64,000 nucleotides of DNA. Source: Tretioscincus oriximinensis (taxonomy: Eukaryota > Chordata > Lepidosauria > Squamata > Gymnophthalmidae). The stretch spans positions 2,671,702 through 2,735,701 of the forward strand of contig JAJVDF010000015.1 of assembly GCA_022410635.1 (NCBI GenBank). Direction: 5' to 3'. The position numbers were made by a program, and so were the translations under genes. Below are positions 9,905 through 22,536 of the stretch, piece after piece (position 1 is the stretch's first letter; every line of letters starts with the position of its first letter). Below the pieces are notes generated by a model that saw only the letters and a list, made by a program, of their open reading frames with translations, was not told the DNA's origin and searched no databases.

Positions 9905-10075
9905 AGACCCCATCCCAAACTGAACCTTATTCTGCATTATATCCTGTAATAGGAGCCTTCCATCTACATGCTAGTGTAGATTATGGCAGGCCCTGCACTG
10001 GCATGTGGATGGCTAAACTCTGTACTGAGATATAAGCCAGACTAAGGCTCAATGGGGACAGGGCCTTAGTTGACG
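9905..10075. mobile_element. MITE family J, copy 1
   Basis: Shares 'cttattctgcattatatc', 'ggagccttccatctacatgctagtg', 'atggcaggccc', 'ggcatgtggatggc' and 'aggctcaatggggacagggcc' with copies near 45.4, 54.1 and 59.1 kb. Its ends are inverted repeats (..CCT/AGG.. around CCCCA and TGGGG). Confidence 0.7.
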
Positions 10076-10224
10076 GACTGACAGACAAAGAAAACATTTG
10101 TTAATGCACTGATAAAGTTTCCTTCTTGTAATACATAGCTAAATATAAAAAGAGAAAAGGAAAAAGCAAGACTACAAACATACATCAGCACAGTCTCCCA
10201 ATACTTCCCCACANGGGGTTTTCA

Positions 10225-10425
10225 TTGTCTCAAAGGCTGTATTTGCACAACACCTTAAAACGGGAACAACTGCAGTGCCAAAGTCCCATGTCCCATTGTG
10301 TTACCATAAAACCCAACTCTGAAGTGCTCCTGCCTCCCTTGGTAGGTACCCCACTCATTTCTGCTATGGCCTAATTCCATCGCTGCTGCTTTCGTGTACG
10401 CACACTCCTGNCTCAGACTCGCCCT
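10225..10425. repeat. Unclassified repeat family K, copy 2
   Basis: Counterpart of 1455-1640, with 'ctgcagtgccaaagtccc', 'tgtgttaccataaaaccc', 'gaagtgctcctg' and 'cgtgtacgcacac'. Confidence 0.45.
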
Positions 10426-11265
10426 GAGCTGTGACATTAGTCTATTGGGGAAGGGAGCATTCCTGGGCTGGGTGGCTGCATGTGTAAGATTTTCTGCCAG
10501 TTCCTTCTGACCCCTGTACTGTGCACAGATCCCAATCTTATTTTATTTTTCCCTGGATGATGCAGATTTACCAAATCCCATGTTGTCAGCAACTTCACAA
10601 AATTGCACTTGTTGAGCTCCCCCTTCTCCACTCCCGGGCACCATTGCTTCTAATAGATCAGTTTCGGTAGGTTGTTTTTACTATTAGCCGCCCTGAGACC
10701 TTCCGGTAAACAAAGAACATTCCAGCAGAGGGAGGCACAAAGGTGGTGACATCAGCAGTAGCAGGCGAGGGGTGGGACAGGGTGGGGAGTGAGGGACGCA
10801 CAACTCGCCACAGTTGCTGAATGCCTCCAATGCCTTGGCAATGGCAGCTGCTACTGCTCCTCCTGCTGACACTGCTTCTCTTCTGCTGCTTGTCTGAGTT
10901 CCCTTTCCCACTCCGGCCCACCCTGAGTCCACCCTCTGTTGATGGTGTTGAGGGGAAAGGAGGGCAAGAGGCAGGTAGGCATGAGAGATGGGGACAAATG
11001 GGAGGTGGTGGAGGAGCGGAGCAGCGCCCAAGNCCAAGCGGGAAGAACCATCTACCAGCTGCTGCCTGTCACCTCTCCCTTCCTTTCACTCCAGCTAAAG
11101 TGGGATGGTTTCTGCTACCAAGACGTGTGCTGTATGGCCTCTTAATCTGGAGTGGATACAGATGTGGAATTAGGCATCCAATTAGGGTTGGATTTGGAAA
11201 TTTCTAAATCGCATTCCACTCCATTTTTAGTTGTAGTGCATTTACAGCCAAAGTGAATTTTCACT
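10426..11265. other. Unassigned, GC-richer stretch
   Basis: Contains a short L2/SINE-B tail remnant (GCCGCCCTGAGACCTTCC at 10687-10704) and a CTG/CTC-rich patch (10840-10890) that creates leucine-rich frames. Overlapping frames on both strands point to composition, not a gene. Confidence 0.4.
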
Positions 11266-11850
11266 GTATTTTTTTAGTTCATTTATATCTTTATACAGTT
11301 ACAAATCTGGTCACATCTTAATAAGTTTGCCCGTTACCTTCCTGTAAGTCTCCTTTGCTTCAGAAGATCAAACTGAAGTTGCTCAATAATATTGTAATAC
11401 CATTATCAAATACTCCATTCATCACTTGTCTTTTAACCAAACCCTAACACTGATTGTGCTNCAATTAATAACTGCCTCATTAAATATCATCTCTACCAAT
11501 ACTGCACAAATTAAATTTAAACAGTGAACAACATCCAGTTAACTCTTGTTCCTATAATTTTGTCAACAGTAGTAGTAATCCAGATTTTTTTTGCTACTCT
11601 ACAATCCAACCATAAATGAACATAATTACCTCCATAGCCTGGCAATGCCAGTAGTCGGGATTAAGCCCAAGCATCATATGTGCCAATTGGATGGATGTTC
11701 TATGCTGTTTATAGATCATTTCGATCCTTAATTCTCACTTGAATTCAGCATGGGTTGATATGAATAATTTCACGCAGGTTTGCATAGAACTAGAACTTTA
11801 AAATTGTCTCGCCTACCATTGGTATTTATTATTCCTTACTTGCTCTTCCG
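11266..11850 (-). mobile_element. L1 LINE ORF2 C-terminal and 3' fragment
   Basis: The minus strand reads EMIYKQHRTSIQLAHMMLGL followed by NPDYWHCQA (about 11650-11735), the pattern 'MIY-W--TP--LA-M-PGL---CW-C' of L1 ORF2 C-termini. A frameshift then leads to YVHLWLDCRVAKKIW, where HMWWDC..AKKFW is usual. Several stops and indels make it an old pseudogene. Confidence 0.65.
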
Positions 11851-12460
11851 TTTAAGTGCCTTGCTCACTCCCTATCTCCCATAGCTTTCAATGAACACCA
11901 GTCACTACTGAAGGCAAGGGTTGTACTGGCAGAAGCTACCAGACAGGTACATTCTTTGATCATACTTGGAACATACTTTCCACAACATGTGAATCTTCCA
12001 TGGCTTTCGGATACATTTCCTCCTTCTGGTGCTAGGATTCCCGTTTCTAGCTTAGAGAGATGAAAGTGCAAACCCTCATGATTTCCACTCCAAATAGCCC
12101 ATCCCACCTCATTCTTGCATACTATTTGCTGAAAGTGGATGGGGTAGGTTAAGGAGTGGTATATGAGATTCTCCAGAGTTCATGTGGGTGACCTTTAGAA
12201 GCAATTCAGGAATGATTGGGGAATGCTTCAACAATTAATGTTGTGGATACTGCATTCCTTTTAACTGATGGGAATGTTTCCCACCCCAGCTATGAATCCA
12301 CCCCTACAGCCCTTAGTAATTCTAGATACCTTTTCAGATAATGACCCCTTCTGTTTAACTGATTTCCCATGTCAAAGGTATGACAACTAACTTGTAGGTT
12401 AATGGCAATGCTGCATACTGTATCTTTTCTGGATATTGGTCATGTAAGCAGGAATGGGTG
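11851..12460. other. Unassigned sequence
   Basis: No repeat or gene recognised. Confidence 0.35.
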
Positions 12461-12462
12461 TG

Positions 12463-12727
12463 TAGAGGAGTCAGTTTGCTGTAGTGTTTAGAGAACTAGA
12501 CGCTTATCTGGTAGTATCCCAGTTTAGTTCCACACTCCTCCATAAAGCCAGCTGGGTGATCTTGGGTCAATCACAGTTAGAGCTCTCTCAGTTCTATGTC
12601 ACAAAGTTTCTGCTGTGGAGAAAACACACAGCAGAGTCCTTGCTGTTTAGTTGGCATCCCTGAGATCTTCGGGTATAAGGTAGGGTATCAGTATGCATAA
12701 ATAAATAAATAAATAAATAAATAACCG
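12463..12727 (+). mobile_element. SINE B, nearly full length, (AAAT)n tail
   Basis: Begins 'gtcagtttgctgtagtgtttagag' (degraded A box); the B box is eroded ('agtttagttcc'). Body 'cagctgggtgatcttgggtcaatcacag', 3' end 'ctgagatcttcgggtataaggtagggtat', then (AAAT)n. Confidence 0.8.
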
Positions 12728-14140
12728 AAATCTTAGAGTGGTCTGGCAATCCGTTCATAACCAACTCTACCTGGCGGTAAGTGTGTGTGCTTTCCGTGTT
12801 TAGCTTTGGAAAGCTGCCGATTTTTACATCAAAGTTATTAACCTCTGGAAAATGGGGTCGGAATACTAGATGGCCTGGAATACTTCATGAAAAGTCACAA
12901 GCAGTGCTATTATAGGGCATTCCGCATTCTTTATCTACAGCTATTCTTCTGAGGGTTCTTGTGTTGTTCAACTTCATTAAAAACAAAACAAAATGAAATC
13001 AACCTTGGTGTGCTTAGCAGCTTTTTGATTGACCACTCTGGAAGCCAGAGGGAATACGCAGGATGGGGTACCACGTGCTTCTTAACATCATTTTGGCAGA
13101 ACTCACAGGTGATGAAAGTGTCACTTGCTTTTCAAGTGCCTCTGATTTTGTCCTTGGCAGGGAATGGCTGTCGAGGTGTCAGTTGTAATCAGACACTTTC
13201 CCCTTGTCGTTGGGACTTAGAATTATCATGCCAGCGAACACATGGGAATGAAGTGATAATGTTCGTCTGCTGTTACATTTGGGACTGAACATTGTATCTG
13301 CTTTTTTATTATGTATTTTATAATTATGTTCCCTATTCTGGGGAAATGCAGAAGGTGGCATATGAAAATATAAGTAAAGGAATAGTTTCATGTTGGTCGA
13401 TTCTGTTTCTCTTGATTGCAAGGGAAGCAATTTCATGTTTGAATGCTCGTTCCTTAATGAGGTGGTGGGGAGGAGCCAATAAGAAAAACGAATATTGGAA
13501 GGAACAAGGAAATGGTTTTGTGTAATTGAATACAGGGGCAAATTTGTAATATTGTTGGGATTTTTCTGGTTAATGTAAGGGATTCAGATTTCATCTCTCT
13601 GAAACACTGGAGCGATTCTGACATGATCTGAAACATTCATGGAGCATGTCTATTGTAGATTGCTTTAATGGCATTCACAAACATACCTTTGGCCTCTGGA
13701 ATGATACCAGAGCAGAGGTTTCACTCTCTCTTTGGATAGACTAAGACAGGGGCGCATGGGGTGTGTCTTGGCATCAATGTGGAAAATGCCTGTCTGAACT
13801 CACTTTGTTAGGATCATAGTGTTGGGATCAAAACACATTTTGGACATGAGGCACTGGACATGAACCATGAATTTTTCCATTCTAATCTGTGAGGTTAAAA
13901 TGCAGTTTGGAATCATCAATAGAAATGTGTAGCATCATGTATAAAATCATGAACATTTATATTCTCATTTCTGGCATTGTTGAAACGCATAAGACTGATC
14001 ACTGTGATAATAGCATGATCTCTATGACAATGATCTCTATCTACAATGGAAAATGTGAAAAAGGCCTACATTAGCAGAGTGCAAACTCCATTTATTTATT
14101 TATTAACTTTCAACTCCCCACCCTCCATAATATCACAAAA
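12728..14140. other. Unassigned sequence
   Basis: Apparently single-copy within the window. No gene or repeat supported. Confidence 0.35.
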
Positions 14141-14142
14141 TA

Positions 14143-14330
14143 CAGGTGAAACCCCATTATAACAAACACCAAGGGGTCAGGTGGATATGTTCGTTATAAT
14201 GAAATTTTGTTATATCAAAACTCATTGTAATGAACATTACTCTTACAAGCATTCTGATGGGACTTTCCAATTTGTTAGTTATGCCACAAATGTTATGATA
14301 TCGGGGTTCTTTATAAAAGGGTTTCACCTG
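14143..14330. mobile_element. Pogo/Tigger-type MITE (Tc1/mariner superfamily), 188 bp
   Basis: Terminal inverted repeats CAGGTGAAACCC / GGGTTTCACCTG are flanked by the TA target dinucleotide on both sides (14141-14142 and 14331-14332). The interior has 'attataacaaac' and 'gttataatgaaa' motifs. No transposase frame, so it is non-autonomous. A partial relative lies at 24572-24664. Confidence 0.85.
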
Positions 14331-14332
14331 TA

Positions 14333-15345
14333 TTTCAATAACACTAACCAGGTAGAAATGCAAAAACAGCAAGGACAAAATTCCTACAATAGGGAATCAT
14401 ACTAAAAATCAGATACATCACTTTGTGCCTCCAAACTTTGGGGAAGGGGAAATCTCTGGCTTGATTGGTAGCATTTTCTGTCCCCATCCATGTGTAGGGG
14501 CATCAAGATGTGTGGCCCATGACCCACATCCATACTTCCTCCCAAGCCTCAGACAACCCAGTGCACTGGGATNTTAGGACACTCCAACTGTGCCCAGATG
14601 GATGGAGGAATTAGTTTTTAACAGAACTGTATCAGAGTACTCCAGGATACTGAAGATATATGTGAACATGACTAATTTTGTTCATGTTGTCATCTGCTGG
14701 TGATCTTTTGTTCAAAGTATCTGCATGAACTGCAAGTTGGATTTAATGGTGAAAAATTGCTCTTTCTGGGCATCTGATGTTATAATGGAGACACTAAAGA
14801 AATAAATATGGAAGAAATGAAAGCACAACTGAATTATCTATAATAGCCACAGTAAACCGTGACTCAAGAGCTTTGATGATAAACCTTTGTGAAATCAAAT
14901 AATCCTGTTACTAGCTCAGAAAAGTTATTTGTACAAGTTACAACTGTACTATCACTTGTATTTTAAAGCTTTTTCCCCCAAATTGGGGCAAGGTCACTGA
15001 TAATAATGAAACAATTTGTTTAGCCAACCTTATAAATATCAACTGTTTTGTTCCCGAATAAAGATCCAGCCTTTCTTTTAACAATAGTTTATTGTCTTTT
15101 TTTAAAAAAACGAGAAAATGGAAAGATGACAGGTGTTCAAGGCTTCCTGGTTTAACGGGTGGCATGCCTTGAATATTTATGAAACATACATTCTGGTTTC
15201 CGATGCTGTCAGATCACCCAGGTTTATATCAAGCTACACATTCCCAAAGTGACACACGAAGAACTCTGAAAGAGTGCAAAAAGAAAGGAGATAAACATAT
15301 CATTCAACCAAGAAAGGTTTGAAGTCTTTGGACCTCTATATGTCG
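14333..15345. other. Unassigned sequence
   Basis: AT-rich, no recognisable repeat or gene. Confidence 0.35.
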
Positions 15346-15400
15346 TAGAATCATAGGATTCAAAAGCATCTTGCAGGCTATCTAGTTCAGCAATGTTCTA
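15346..15400 (-). mobile_element. CR1 LINE extreme 3' end (ATTCTATG-tail type)
   Basis: 'tagaatcataggattcaaaagcatcttgcaggctatctag' matches the terminal CR1 repeat and adjoining 3' UTR. Very short. Confidence 0.5.
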
Positions 15401-15654
15401 TAACAAAAGGTACTGTTGGTGAATTCCCTGTCATGGCCGGGCTGTTTGGGTCTATACTCCAGGGATAGAGATAGCCAACATGCAGCTCTCGCTCTCTTAT
15501 GTGTAACATATTTTTATTGCAATTCTATAGTTCTACTAAATAAATTCAAGCACTATAAAGTAATTGCTGAAGTCATATGATTTCAATTAATGAAGCAGAT
15601 TACAGGACCTCAGATAACCTAGATATTATCAAAAAGCAAATAGCAGCATTCTCT

Positions 15655-15804
15655 AGAATTTCATAGAATTATAAAGTTGGAAGGGTCATCGGGTAATTTC
15701 CCCTACTCTATGCAGGATTCACTAAACTGTTGCAGATAGATGGCTGCCCAACTGTTTGAAGACCTCCATTGAAGAAGAACTCACCATCTCCTGTGGCAAC
15801 CTGT
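15655..15804 (-). mobile_element. CR1 LINE 3' fragment
   Basis: 'tttcatagaattataaagttggaagggtcatcgg', then 'atgcaggattcactaaactgttgcagatagatggc' and 'ctcaccatctcctgtggcaac' parallel 33548-33700. It joins SINE A directly at about 15805. Confidence 0.75.
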
Positions 15805-16048
15805 CGCTAAGAAGATGGTCTTCCACTGGGAGATCGGGTTTTGAAGCCCTGTGTTGGACATGGGAAGGGGTGAGTGCCTTCCACTAGCCTGCAGCTCTAG
15901 CCAACTCAGCTATTCGAAAGAGATGCAAATTCGTAATTTGCATATCAATTAGATAAATGAGTACCATCACTAACTTGATGGGGAAGATAGAATAAGATGT
16001 AAGCCTTCGGGTGAATAAAAACTCGGGGTATAAAAACTCGATTCTTCT
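15805..16048 (+). mobile_element. SINE A, internally shortened
   Basis: Head 'cgctaagaagatggtcttccactgggagatcgggttttgaagccctgtg', body 'ccttccactagcctgcagctctagccaac', then 3' 'cggggtataaaaactcgattcttct'. Part of the central body (15920-15990) is rearranged. Confidence 0.7.
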
Positions 16049-16134
16049 GTTCCACAGTCTTTTTTTAATGATTTAAAATATAAGTTTTTAAACATGGATC
16101 TTTTAAGGGCAAAATAACTATGCACATAAAGGAA

Positions 16135-16725
16135 TAGGCATTGCTGAAGGAAACTCAGCATGGCTTCTGCAAAGGTAACTCATTCCTTACAAACCTATTA
16201 AAATAATGTGAGAGTGTCAACAAACATGTGATTAAATGGCATCCAGTTAATACTGTCTATGGAGACTTTCAGGAGGCTTTTGATATAATTTCTCATCAAA
16301 GGCTCTTCAGCCATAGAATAAGAGGACAAGTCCTGCCATGATTGGTAACTGGCTAAAAAACAAGAAACAGAGGGTAATAATAAAAGAACATATCTCTGGG
16401 TGGAAGGATGTGAGAAGTGGGCTATCCCAAGGTTCAGTACTGGGATAATTAATATATTCATATATGATCTGGATACTGAGGTAAATAGTGAGATAACACT
16501 AAACTGTTCAGGGTAGTAGTGAAGACTAAAAGTGACTGTAATTAGCTCTAAGGTGACCTCTTGAAATCAAGTGAGAAACTATGTGGCAGATGCATTTCAA
16601 AGAAACTCAGTTACTCCTTTCAACTTCTGGGATTTAAGCTTTCTGTGGCAGAGCAGGAAAGAGACCTTGTGGTGTTGGTGGACAGCTCAAAGAATGTGTC
16701 AACCCAGTGTGTAGCAGTAGTGAAA
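16135..16725 (+). pseudogene. CR1 LINE reverse transcriptase fragment
   Basis: Plus-strand sequence, frame-disrupted, spells QHGFCKGNSFLTNLL-like text (16157-16200), 'TVYGDFQEAFDIISHQRLF' (16255-16310), 'IGNWLKNKKQRVIIKEHISG' (16340-16400), 'SGLSQGSVLG' (16420-16445), and later 'LSVAEQERDLVVLVD' with 'QCVAVVKKA' (16640-16735). These are ordered CR1 RT motifs. The catalytic FADD segment is missing between about 16500 and 16560. Broken by stops and deletions. Confidence 0.8.
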
Positions 16726-16832
16726 AAAGCTACTTTTGGGGGCAGGCCCCCAAATTGTACCCCCTTTCATTTAACCAAAATGCTTATAATTAATATAATG
16801 GCTCATATCTTTTCTTTCCATTTCCCACCACT

Positions 16833-17070
16833 ATGTATTTATTTTATTTATTTGCACTTATATCCCGCCCTACACCTGAAGATCTCAGGGCGGCCAACCA
16901 TAGGGTTGTACACATATCTTTTGTTGCTTTCTCCACAACAGATACACTGTGAAGTAGTTGGGGCTGACCCAAGGTCACCCAGCTGGCTTTCATGGAGGAG
17001 TAGGGAATCGAACTGTAGACTACCAGATGTGAGTCCAACACTCTAAGCACTACACCAAACTGGCTAGATT
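16833..17070 (-). mobile_element. SINE B, full length
   Basis: On the plus strand: (TTTA)n, 'tatcccgccctacacctgaagatctcagggcggcc', 'gaccttgggtcagcc'-type body inverted, 'tttcatggaggagtagggaatcgaactg' (inverted B box) and 'gcactacaccaaactggc' (inverted A box). Confidence 0.85.
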
Positions 17071-17905
17071 CACCCACCAATGGAAGAGGAACCATCGAAT
17101 CAACCTTGCAAGGTTGTCGTGAGGACAGTATGGAGGGCAGAAGAATAAACTGTTCCAACTTGAATTCTTTGGAGTATTTGTAGTATCCAGGCTATTAGTT
17201 CTGGGAAGTTAATTGGGGGTTTATAGTTTCCCGTCCTATTGCTAACTTGAAATCTGCAGTCTTCTTTCTGTTGGGGAAAGTTTTAACCAATTGCTGGCTT
17301 TAGTCCTGTCCTGACCTCTGGGCACATACAGATTCTCCTTATTCCAACTGAAAAGTCAATATAATTGGAGTTAATTGGAATCCTTTGAAAAAGGCCTGGT
17401 TAAGTTGGGTTTGAAAGTTGAACCCTGCCTTCAACTATACAATAAATGTTTCCCCCTGCTTTTAATGATAAGATGTTTACTGGTCAGTAAGGCAGAAAGA
17501 AGTAATACAGCTTACTATTAAGAAGGGAGACAGATTTATNGTGTGTGGAGCAAACAAGACAAAATATCTAAAGAAGATTTTTAAAAAATTGACACTGTGT
17601 GGAGATAGACGAGAACCCAGGTGGGCATATCACAACACTGAAAGGTATTGAATTGTGAGCACACACGCGTGACAGCCAGCCCTAATTTCCCACACTGGCC
17701 ATGGGAAAAATATTTTGGAGTTCAAGCCAGAGTAGCTTATCTTAAGAAACGAGATAGCATGTGCAGCAATGTGCCCCTCCTAATCAGCAGTTGAAATAGC
17801 CCTCAGCGCAGTCAAAGACAAGAATTTATCCAAAAGCAAAAAAGAAAAGAAAAAGAAATAATCACTTTCCTACCTCTCCAGACAGCATAAATTAAGGAAA
17901 TGTCT
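17071..17905. other. Unassigned sequence
   Basis: No gene or named repeat seen. Confidence 0.35.
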
Positions 17906-18130
17906 ACTGATGATGATGAAGAACTGGGTTTTTATACCCTGCCTTTCTCACCTGAAGGGACTCAAAGTGGCTTACAAGCTTATTTTTCACCCATAGGTTT
18001 ACATTGTATCTTCCCAGCCATGCTGTGGTAGTCCCTATTTATCTAATCACAATTCCTTGCTTTTGAATAACTGGGATGTCTAGAGCTGAAGCCANTAGAG
18101 GGCACTGTTTTCAGTAGGAAACAAAGTGGA
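17906..18130 (-). mobile_element. SINE A, 3' two thirds
   Basis: Plus strand: GATGATGATGAAGAA tail, 'ctgggtttttataccctgcctttctcacc', 'gggactcaaagtggcttacaagc', and ends near 'tagagctgaagcc..tagagggcactg'. The tRNA-like head is missing. Confidence 0.75.
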
Positions 18131-18544
18131 TGTAATGATATAAGAACTTTGGAGTCTACCATGAGGGTTCTGAAAGGTGAGGGAAAAAATTCTTGGTCCT
18201 GGGGGTTCTTCTGCAAAGCCAGAAGTAACTGCAAGGATCAGGGCCCAAAGATCTGTAGATAGATCTCTCTCTCCAGAAGTCCACAGAGATCTCCCTCACC
18301 ACCATGAGCCCTGATTCTTGGGGTGCTTCTGGGTTTGCTAAGAGCCAGAAGATCTCCAAGGATCACCCAAACTGGTTTTATACAGCTCAGCGAGTGCATG
18401 ATTCAACTTTCCAAAACTTCCCTCCCCTGTCAGGCCACTAAAATGGGGACAAAACAGGTCTGGGAAGAAGGAAGAACAGTGAAGTGAACATGGATTCACT
18501 TCACTATTCTCCAAAGCATTTTTTTCCGACGAGTTGAGATGGGA

Positions 18545-18805
18545 CCATACAGTGATCAGTTTTACCCTTTCAAAGGCCCAGCAGCCACATTCTGGTATAT
18601 TTAATCCAGCTTCAGGGTGGAAGACTTTATTAACAAACTGACTTGTCACTGTCTTTCCAAATTATCTAACCTAAAGGTGAATTTTCAGAACTAGATAAAG
18701 CCAAAAGCAAGGAGTTATCATTTTGCTAATGTGTTATCTCACTCTAAAATGGAATGAAGCCAGATTGAAGTTGAGGATGGAGAAAGTGTGGGTGGTCAGT
18801 AGTCA
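18545..18805. repeat. MITE family H, copy 1
   Basis: Parallels 58578-58778: 'tttaatccagcttcaggg', 'attatctaacctaaaggtga', 'tttcagaactagataaagcca', 'ttgctaatgtgttatctcactct', 'gaagccagattgaag'. Ends are less clear than in the second copy. Confidence 0.55.
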
Positions 18806-18979
18806 GAGTGCCTCTAAAGATTAATTGCAGGTAAGAACAGATGAAAGTTCTGTCTTCTATTTGAGATGTCCAGAAGCAACTGGTGCTTTTAAACTACCAC
18901 CCTAAGAACTGGATTGAAAACCAGAAAATATGATTTCCCCTAGTTTTTCTGTGATTGTGGTCTGTGTGAAACTAGATGG

Positions 18980-19385
18980 TCTCAAAAGAGAGTTACAACA
19001 ATGGTAAGTGGTCTGGAGACCATACCCTTTTAAGGATGTTTGGTCTGAAAAAGAAAAGACTGAGAGGAGATCTCATAGCTGTCTACAAATGTCTGAAGGG
19101 TTGTCAAAGAGCAGAGGGATCAACTTTGTTCTCATTGGCACAAGGAAGGACTAGAGACAATGGAATGAAACTGCAAGGAAGTAGATTTAGATTAGAAATC
19201 AGAAGGAACTTCTGACAGTAAGGGTGATCAACCAGTCAATACGTTGACATTGGACAGGACCAGGAGATGACTGGGCAACCATTTGTCTGGAATGGTTTAG
19301 AAAATTCTGCATTGAGTAGGGGGTTGGACCAGATGACCCTGGAGATCCATTCCAACCCTATGATTCTATGATTATATGACTGTAG
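18980..19385 (+). mobile_element. CR1 LINE 3' fragment (ATTCTATG tail)
   Basis: A partly open frame reads MFGLKKKRLRGDLIAVYKCL, then GCQRAEGSTLFSLAQGRTRDNG, the C-terminal part of CR1 ORF2, in its own frame up to a TGA near 19213. The 3' UTR ends 'ccaaccctatgattctatgatta', the subfamily's terminal octamer repeat. Confidence 0.85.
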
Positions 19386-22250
19386 CTTACATGTTCTCAA
19401 AAGTAAGTTTTGTATTTTGTATTTTAACATTAAATATTCATTTTTTGAACAAAACTATATTTTTGTTTAGCTAATAAATAATTAATTAAAAAACATATTT
19501 ATTCTTGAAGAAAACGACATCTGCAAATGCTGGAGAAGTAATAATTTGACTGGGAGTTGCAAAATGATTAGCCAGTCAATTGTCTGCAAGACATCCCATA
19601 CGGCAGGACATTTGTTACGTCAGTTACTAGGCTGCTATAGAAATATATAGCTGTGCATAAATAATACATTGCAAGCTGAAGTGAAAAGCTGATCGCATAG
19701 TTCTGTGAGTGTGTCAAGAAGAGGGTTGCTAGAAAAAATTGAGATGAGGTGCTGCCTCTTTAATAGAAGCCATTTCAGCAGGTGCACCTTATATTGCCGG
19801 CAACAATGCTGGCCTTTTCTCTTGTCTTTTACACACCCATATGATGAAGCACTCATGTCCTCCTTTTTTCTGGTAACCCTAGCCAAGGACATTTTCAGAT
19901 CCCTATATTCACTGTTCTTGCCTACGGTAGGTGTGGTTATCACACAGAAGCAGTACCACACTTTTCAAACAATTTCACTACCCGCTGCCATTGTTTCTTT
20001 TTTACACCCACAAAATGTGTAGCACTGCTGTCCTGTTTTTTTTCCTAGGAACCAGCACCCCAGGGAGTTCAGGTTGTGAGATTTTCTAGTTAAAACCAGT
20101 GTGTACATGTTTACCGCCAGATGGTGAGGTATGAACTTCAGAGTCTACCGAACAGCACATTTCCCGTGGAATGTTCCCGTGGCTATCACATCTTATCACT
20201 CTATTTCTGAATTGTATGTGCTCATTTACTCATATGCTTGTTCTGAAGATACTTGGAGTGTGAGATGCATTCAAGAGATGATCACTTAATCTATATGCTG
20301 AAGTGACTAGTACATTCTTTGCTATTTTTTATTTTATGGACTTTGTAAACAAAACTAAAAGCCTTCCTAATGATGTGAAAGAAAAATAGGTGGGCTATGC
20401 TTCTTTACCCTGGAAGAAGCTACAACTTTNTACTGCTGGCCTATCTGTTAGCGCACTGAAAGCTGTATATTTACTCAGCATAAATTGGGTCAGAACATCT
20501 ATCTCAACACAGGTAATGTTTTCTTACTGGTTTTCCGACTCTGGTTGAACTTCGTGCTGAGTACTGGTCACTCGATGCACAGATAGAGGTGGCCAACATG
20601 GGGGAGGTCCAGGGCCAGATTTAGGCTGTATTGTGCCCATGGGTTATAATTTACTTATTTACTTATTTCTTTACTTTTTTCTTTATTTTACTCCCCCTCT
20701 TCCCGCAGCTACTTTGGGGTTTATAATAATAAATGCAATAAAAAGTATTAATATCTTCTTAGTACTACCAGTATCTATATTTTGCCTAAATGCGACCCTG
20801 TGAGGTCTTTCTGAAGTAATGAGGGCAGAGCCACCTGCCCTGCTCCGTACCAGGCCAGCCGATTCTGAAGTAAGCGATGCTGTGCCTGGCCTGGGTGGAG
20901 GGAACAGAATGAAACTGCTACAGCTGCCACTTTGAATGACTCAGCTCCATGGCAGAGATATAGAAATGGCTTGCAATTGCCTGTTTCGAGGGAGAAGCTT
21001 GGGATAGAACCAACAGCTCACTGCTTTTCAAGCAGTTTGTTCTGTCATAGGGTTAACATATCATAACTAGAACAGAACTTTGCACCTTTATGGCCATAGA
21101 TGAGAGGAGTTCTCACCAGGTATAGTCAGAAATACCTGGAGGGGGAAGAATAACTTTTTCACAATCATTAAAGTTGCAACCTTCTATCCTAGTTTTGATG
21201 TGGGAACACTACTTTGCCACGATTTCATCTTTTTTGCAAACAGCAGGTACTTCCACGAAGCTGCCTATTGAATTGCTCGCTTGAATGAAACCTGAGCATA
21301 GTAGTATAAATGGAGTNGAGCTGCTATCAAATCTTTTATGGATTAGTTTGATTGGCGATGCCCAGGAACCCAGAAGTTCCCTTGGTCTTTGTTCACAAAA
21401 TGGAGACATAAAAGCTGTCAGGGCAGGGCATGGCTTAGATGAACACCCAAGAAATAAGAAAGGAAGAAAAGGTGAGCCCATCATAATAAAGAGGGAATAG
21501 CAGCCTCCATGTCAAGTGAGGCGCTAAGCTCTCCTTGAAAGCACCTGCTGGCTGAAGGGAAGTAGATGAAATTGCAGGGGTGGGGGTGACGATATGAAAT
21601 CTATTTGAGAAATGGCAGAAGAGGCCACAGGGTCAGCAGACTCATTTTGCTGAGGGCATATTTGCTGAAGGCCTTTGAATGACAGGGTCAAAGTATTAAA
21701 CAAAGAAGAAGCTATCCTATCACACCTACAGGATTATGCTGGAAGGAAGTGAGCTGCGTCCTCTGTGAAGATGAGAGATCAAAATACTAAGCGTGAGGTG
21801 TGACACGGATGTTTGATATCTGTAGAGATTTGGGGCTTTTCCACATTTACTGCTGTTCCAGCCTGAGTACCAGGCATGAAATTTAAACACTGGGTGCCTA
21901 GCAATTCTGCCTTTCCATCTATCACAAAAGGGGAAATTGTTCTATTAAAAAATTGCTCTATAGTCCTAAGGAACGTGAAGGAAGATTTAATGGTACGATG
22001 ATGCTGAGAGAGATTGGCTCCCGCTTTTCCAAGCCAGCAATCTAGTTGATTTTATTTACTCAGTGGCAATTTAAGCTATTTTGCATGGGATGTTTTGTCT
22101 CTACGGTCACAATAAATGTAATGTAAGGAAGCACCATCAGGCTCCTTCACCATTTCAGGTAAAGCAATAGACTCTGGTATATACACAATGGCCACAGGAT
22201 TGTAAATATCTGCTGTTCATCCATCCATTCATTCACTGGGGGATCAATAC
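19386..22250. other. Unassigned sequence
   Basis: About 2.9 kb without a recognisable element. A TTTA/TTTC-rich patch at 20651-20690 followed by 'tactttggggtttataataataaa' may be a LINE or SINE tail, but I cannot place it. A 20950-21000 stretch ('tagaaatggcttgcaattgcctg') is also unplaced. Confidence 0.35.
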
Positions 22251-22254
22251 TAAG

Positions 22255-22536
22255 GAGGTCCTCTAGGCACGGTGGGTTTTCAACAGAGAGGTCGGCATTT
22301 GAGGCCCATGCATTTGCTGTGGAGAGGAATAACTGCCCTCTAGTGGTCTTAGCTTCAGCCAACCTGGCTGTTTGAAAGCAAGCATTTGCAAGTAGATGAA
22401 TAGGTACCACTGGAATGTGATGGGCAAGATAGAATATAAGCCTTGGAAATAGCTTGTAATCCATTTTGAGTCCTTTCAGGTAGGAAAAGCAGGGTATAAA
22501 AACCCAGCTCTTCCTCCTCCTCTTCTTCTTCCCTAG
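22255..22536 (+). mobile_element. SINE A, strongly diverged
   Basis: The head is barely traceable, but 'gaggaataactgccctctagtgg', 'agccaacctggctgtttgaaagcaa', 'gcaagatagaatataagcc', 'ttttgagtcctttcaggtag' and 'gcagggtataaaaacccagctcttc' followed by (CTT)n keep the family order. Confidence 0.65.
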
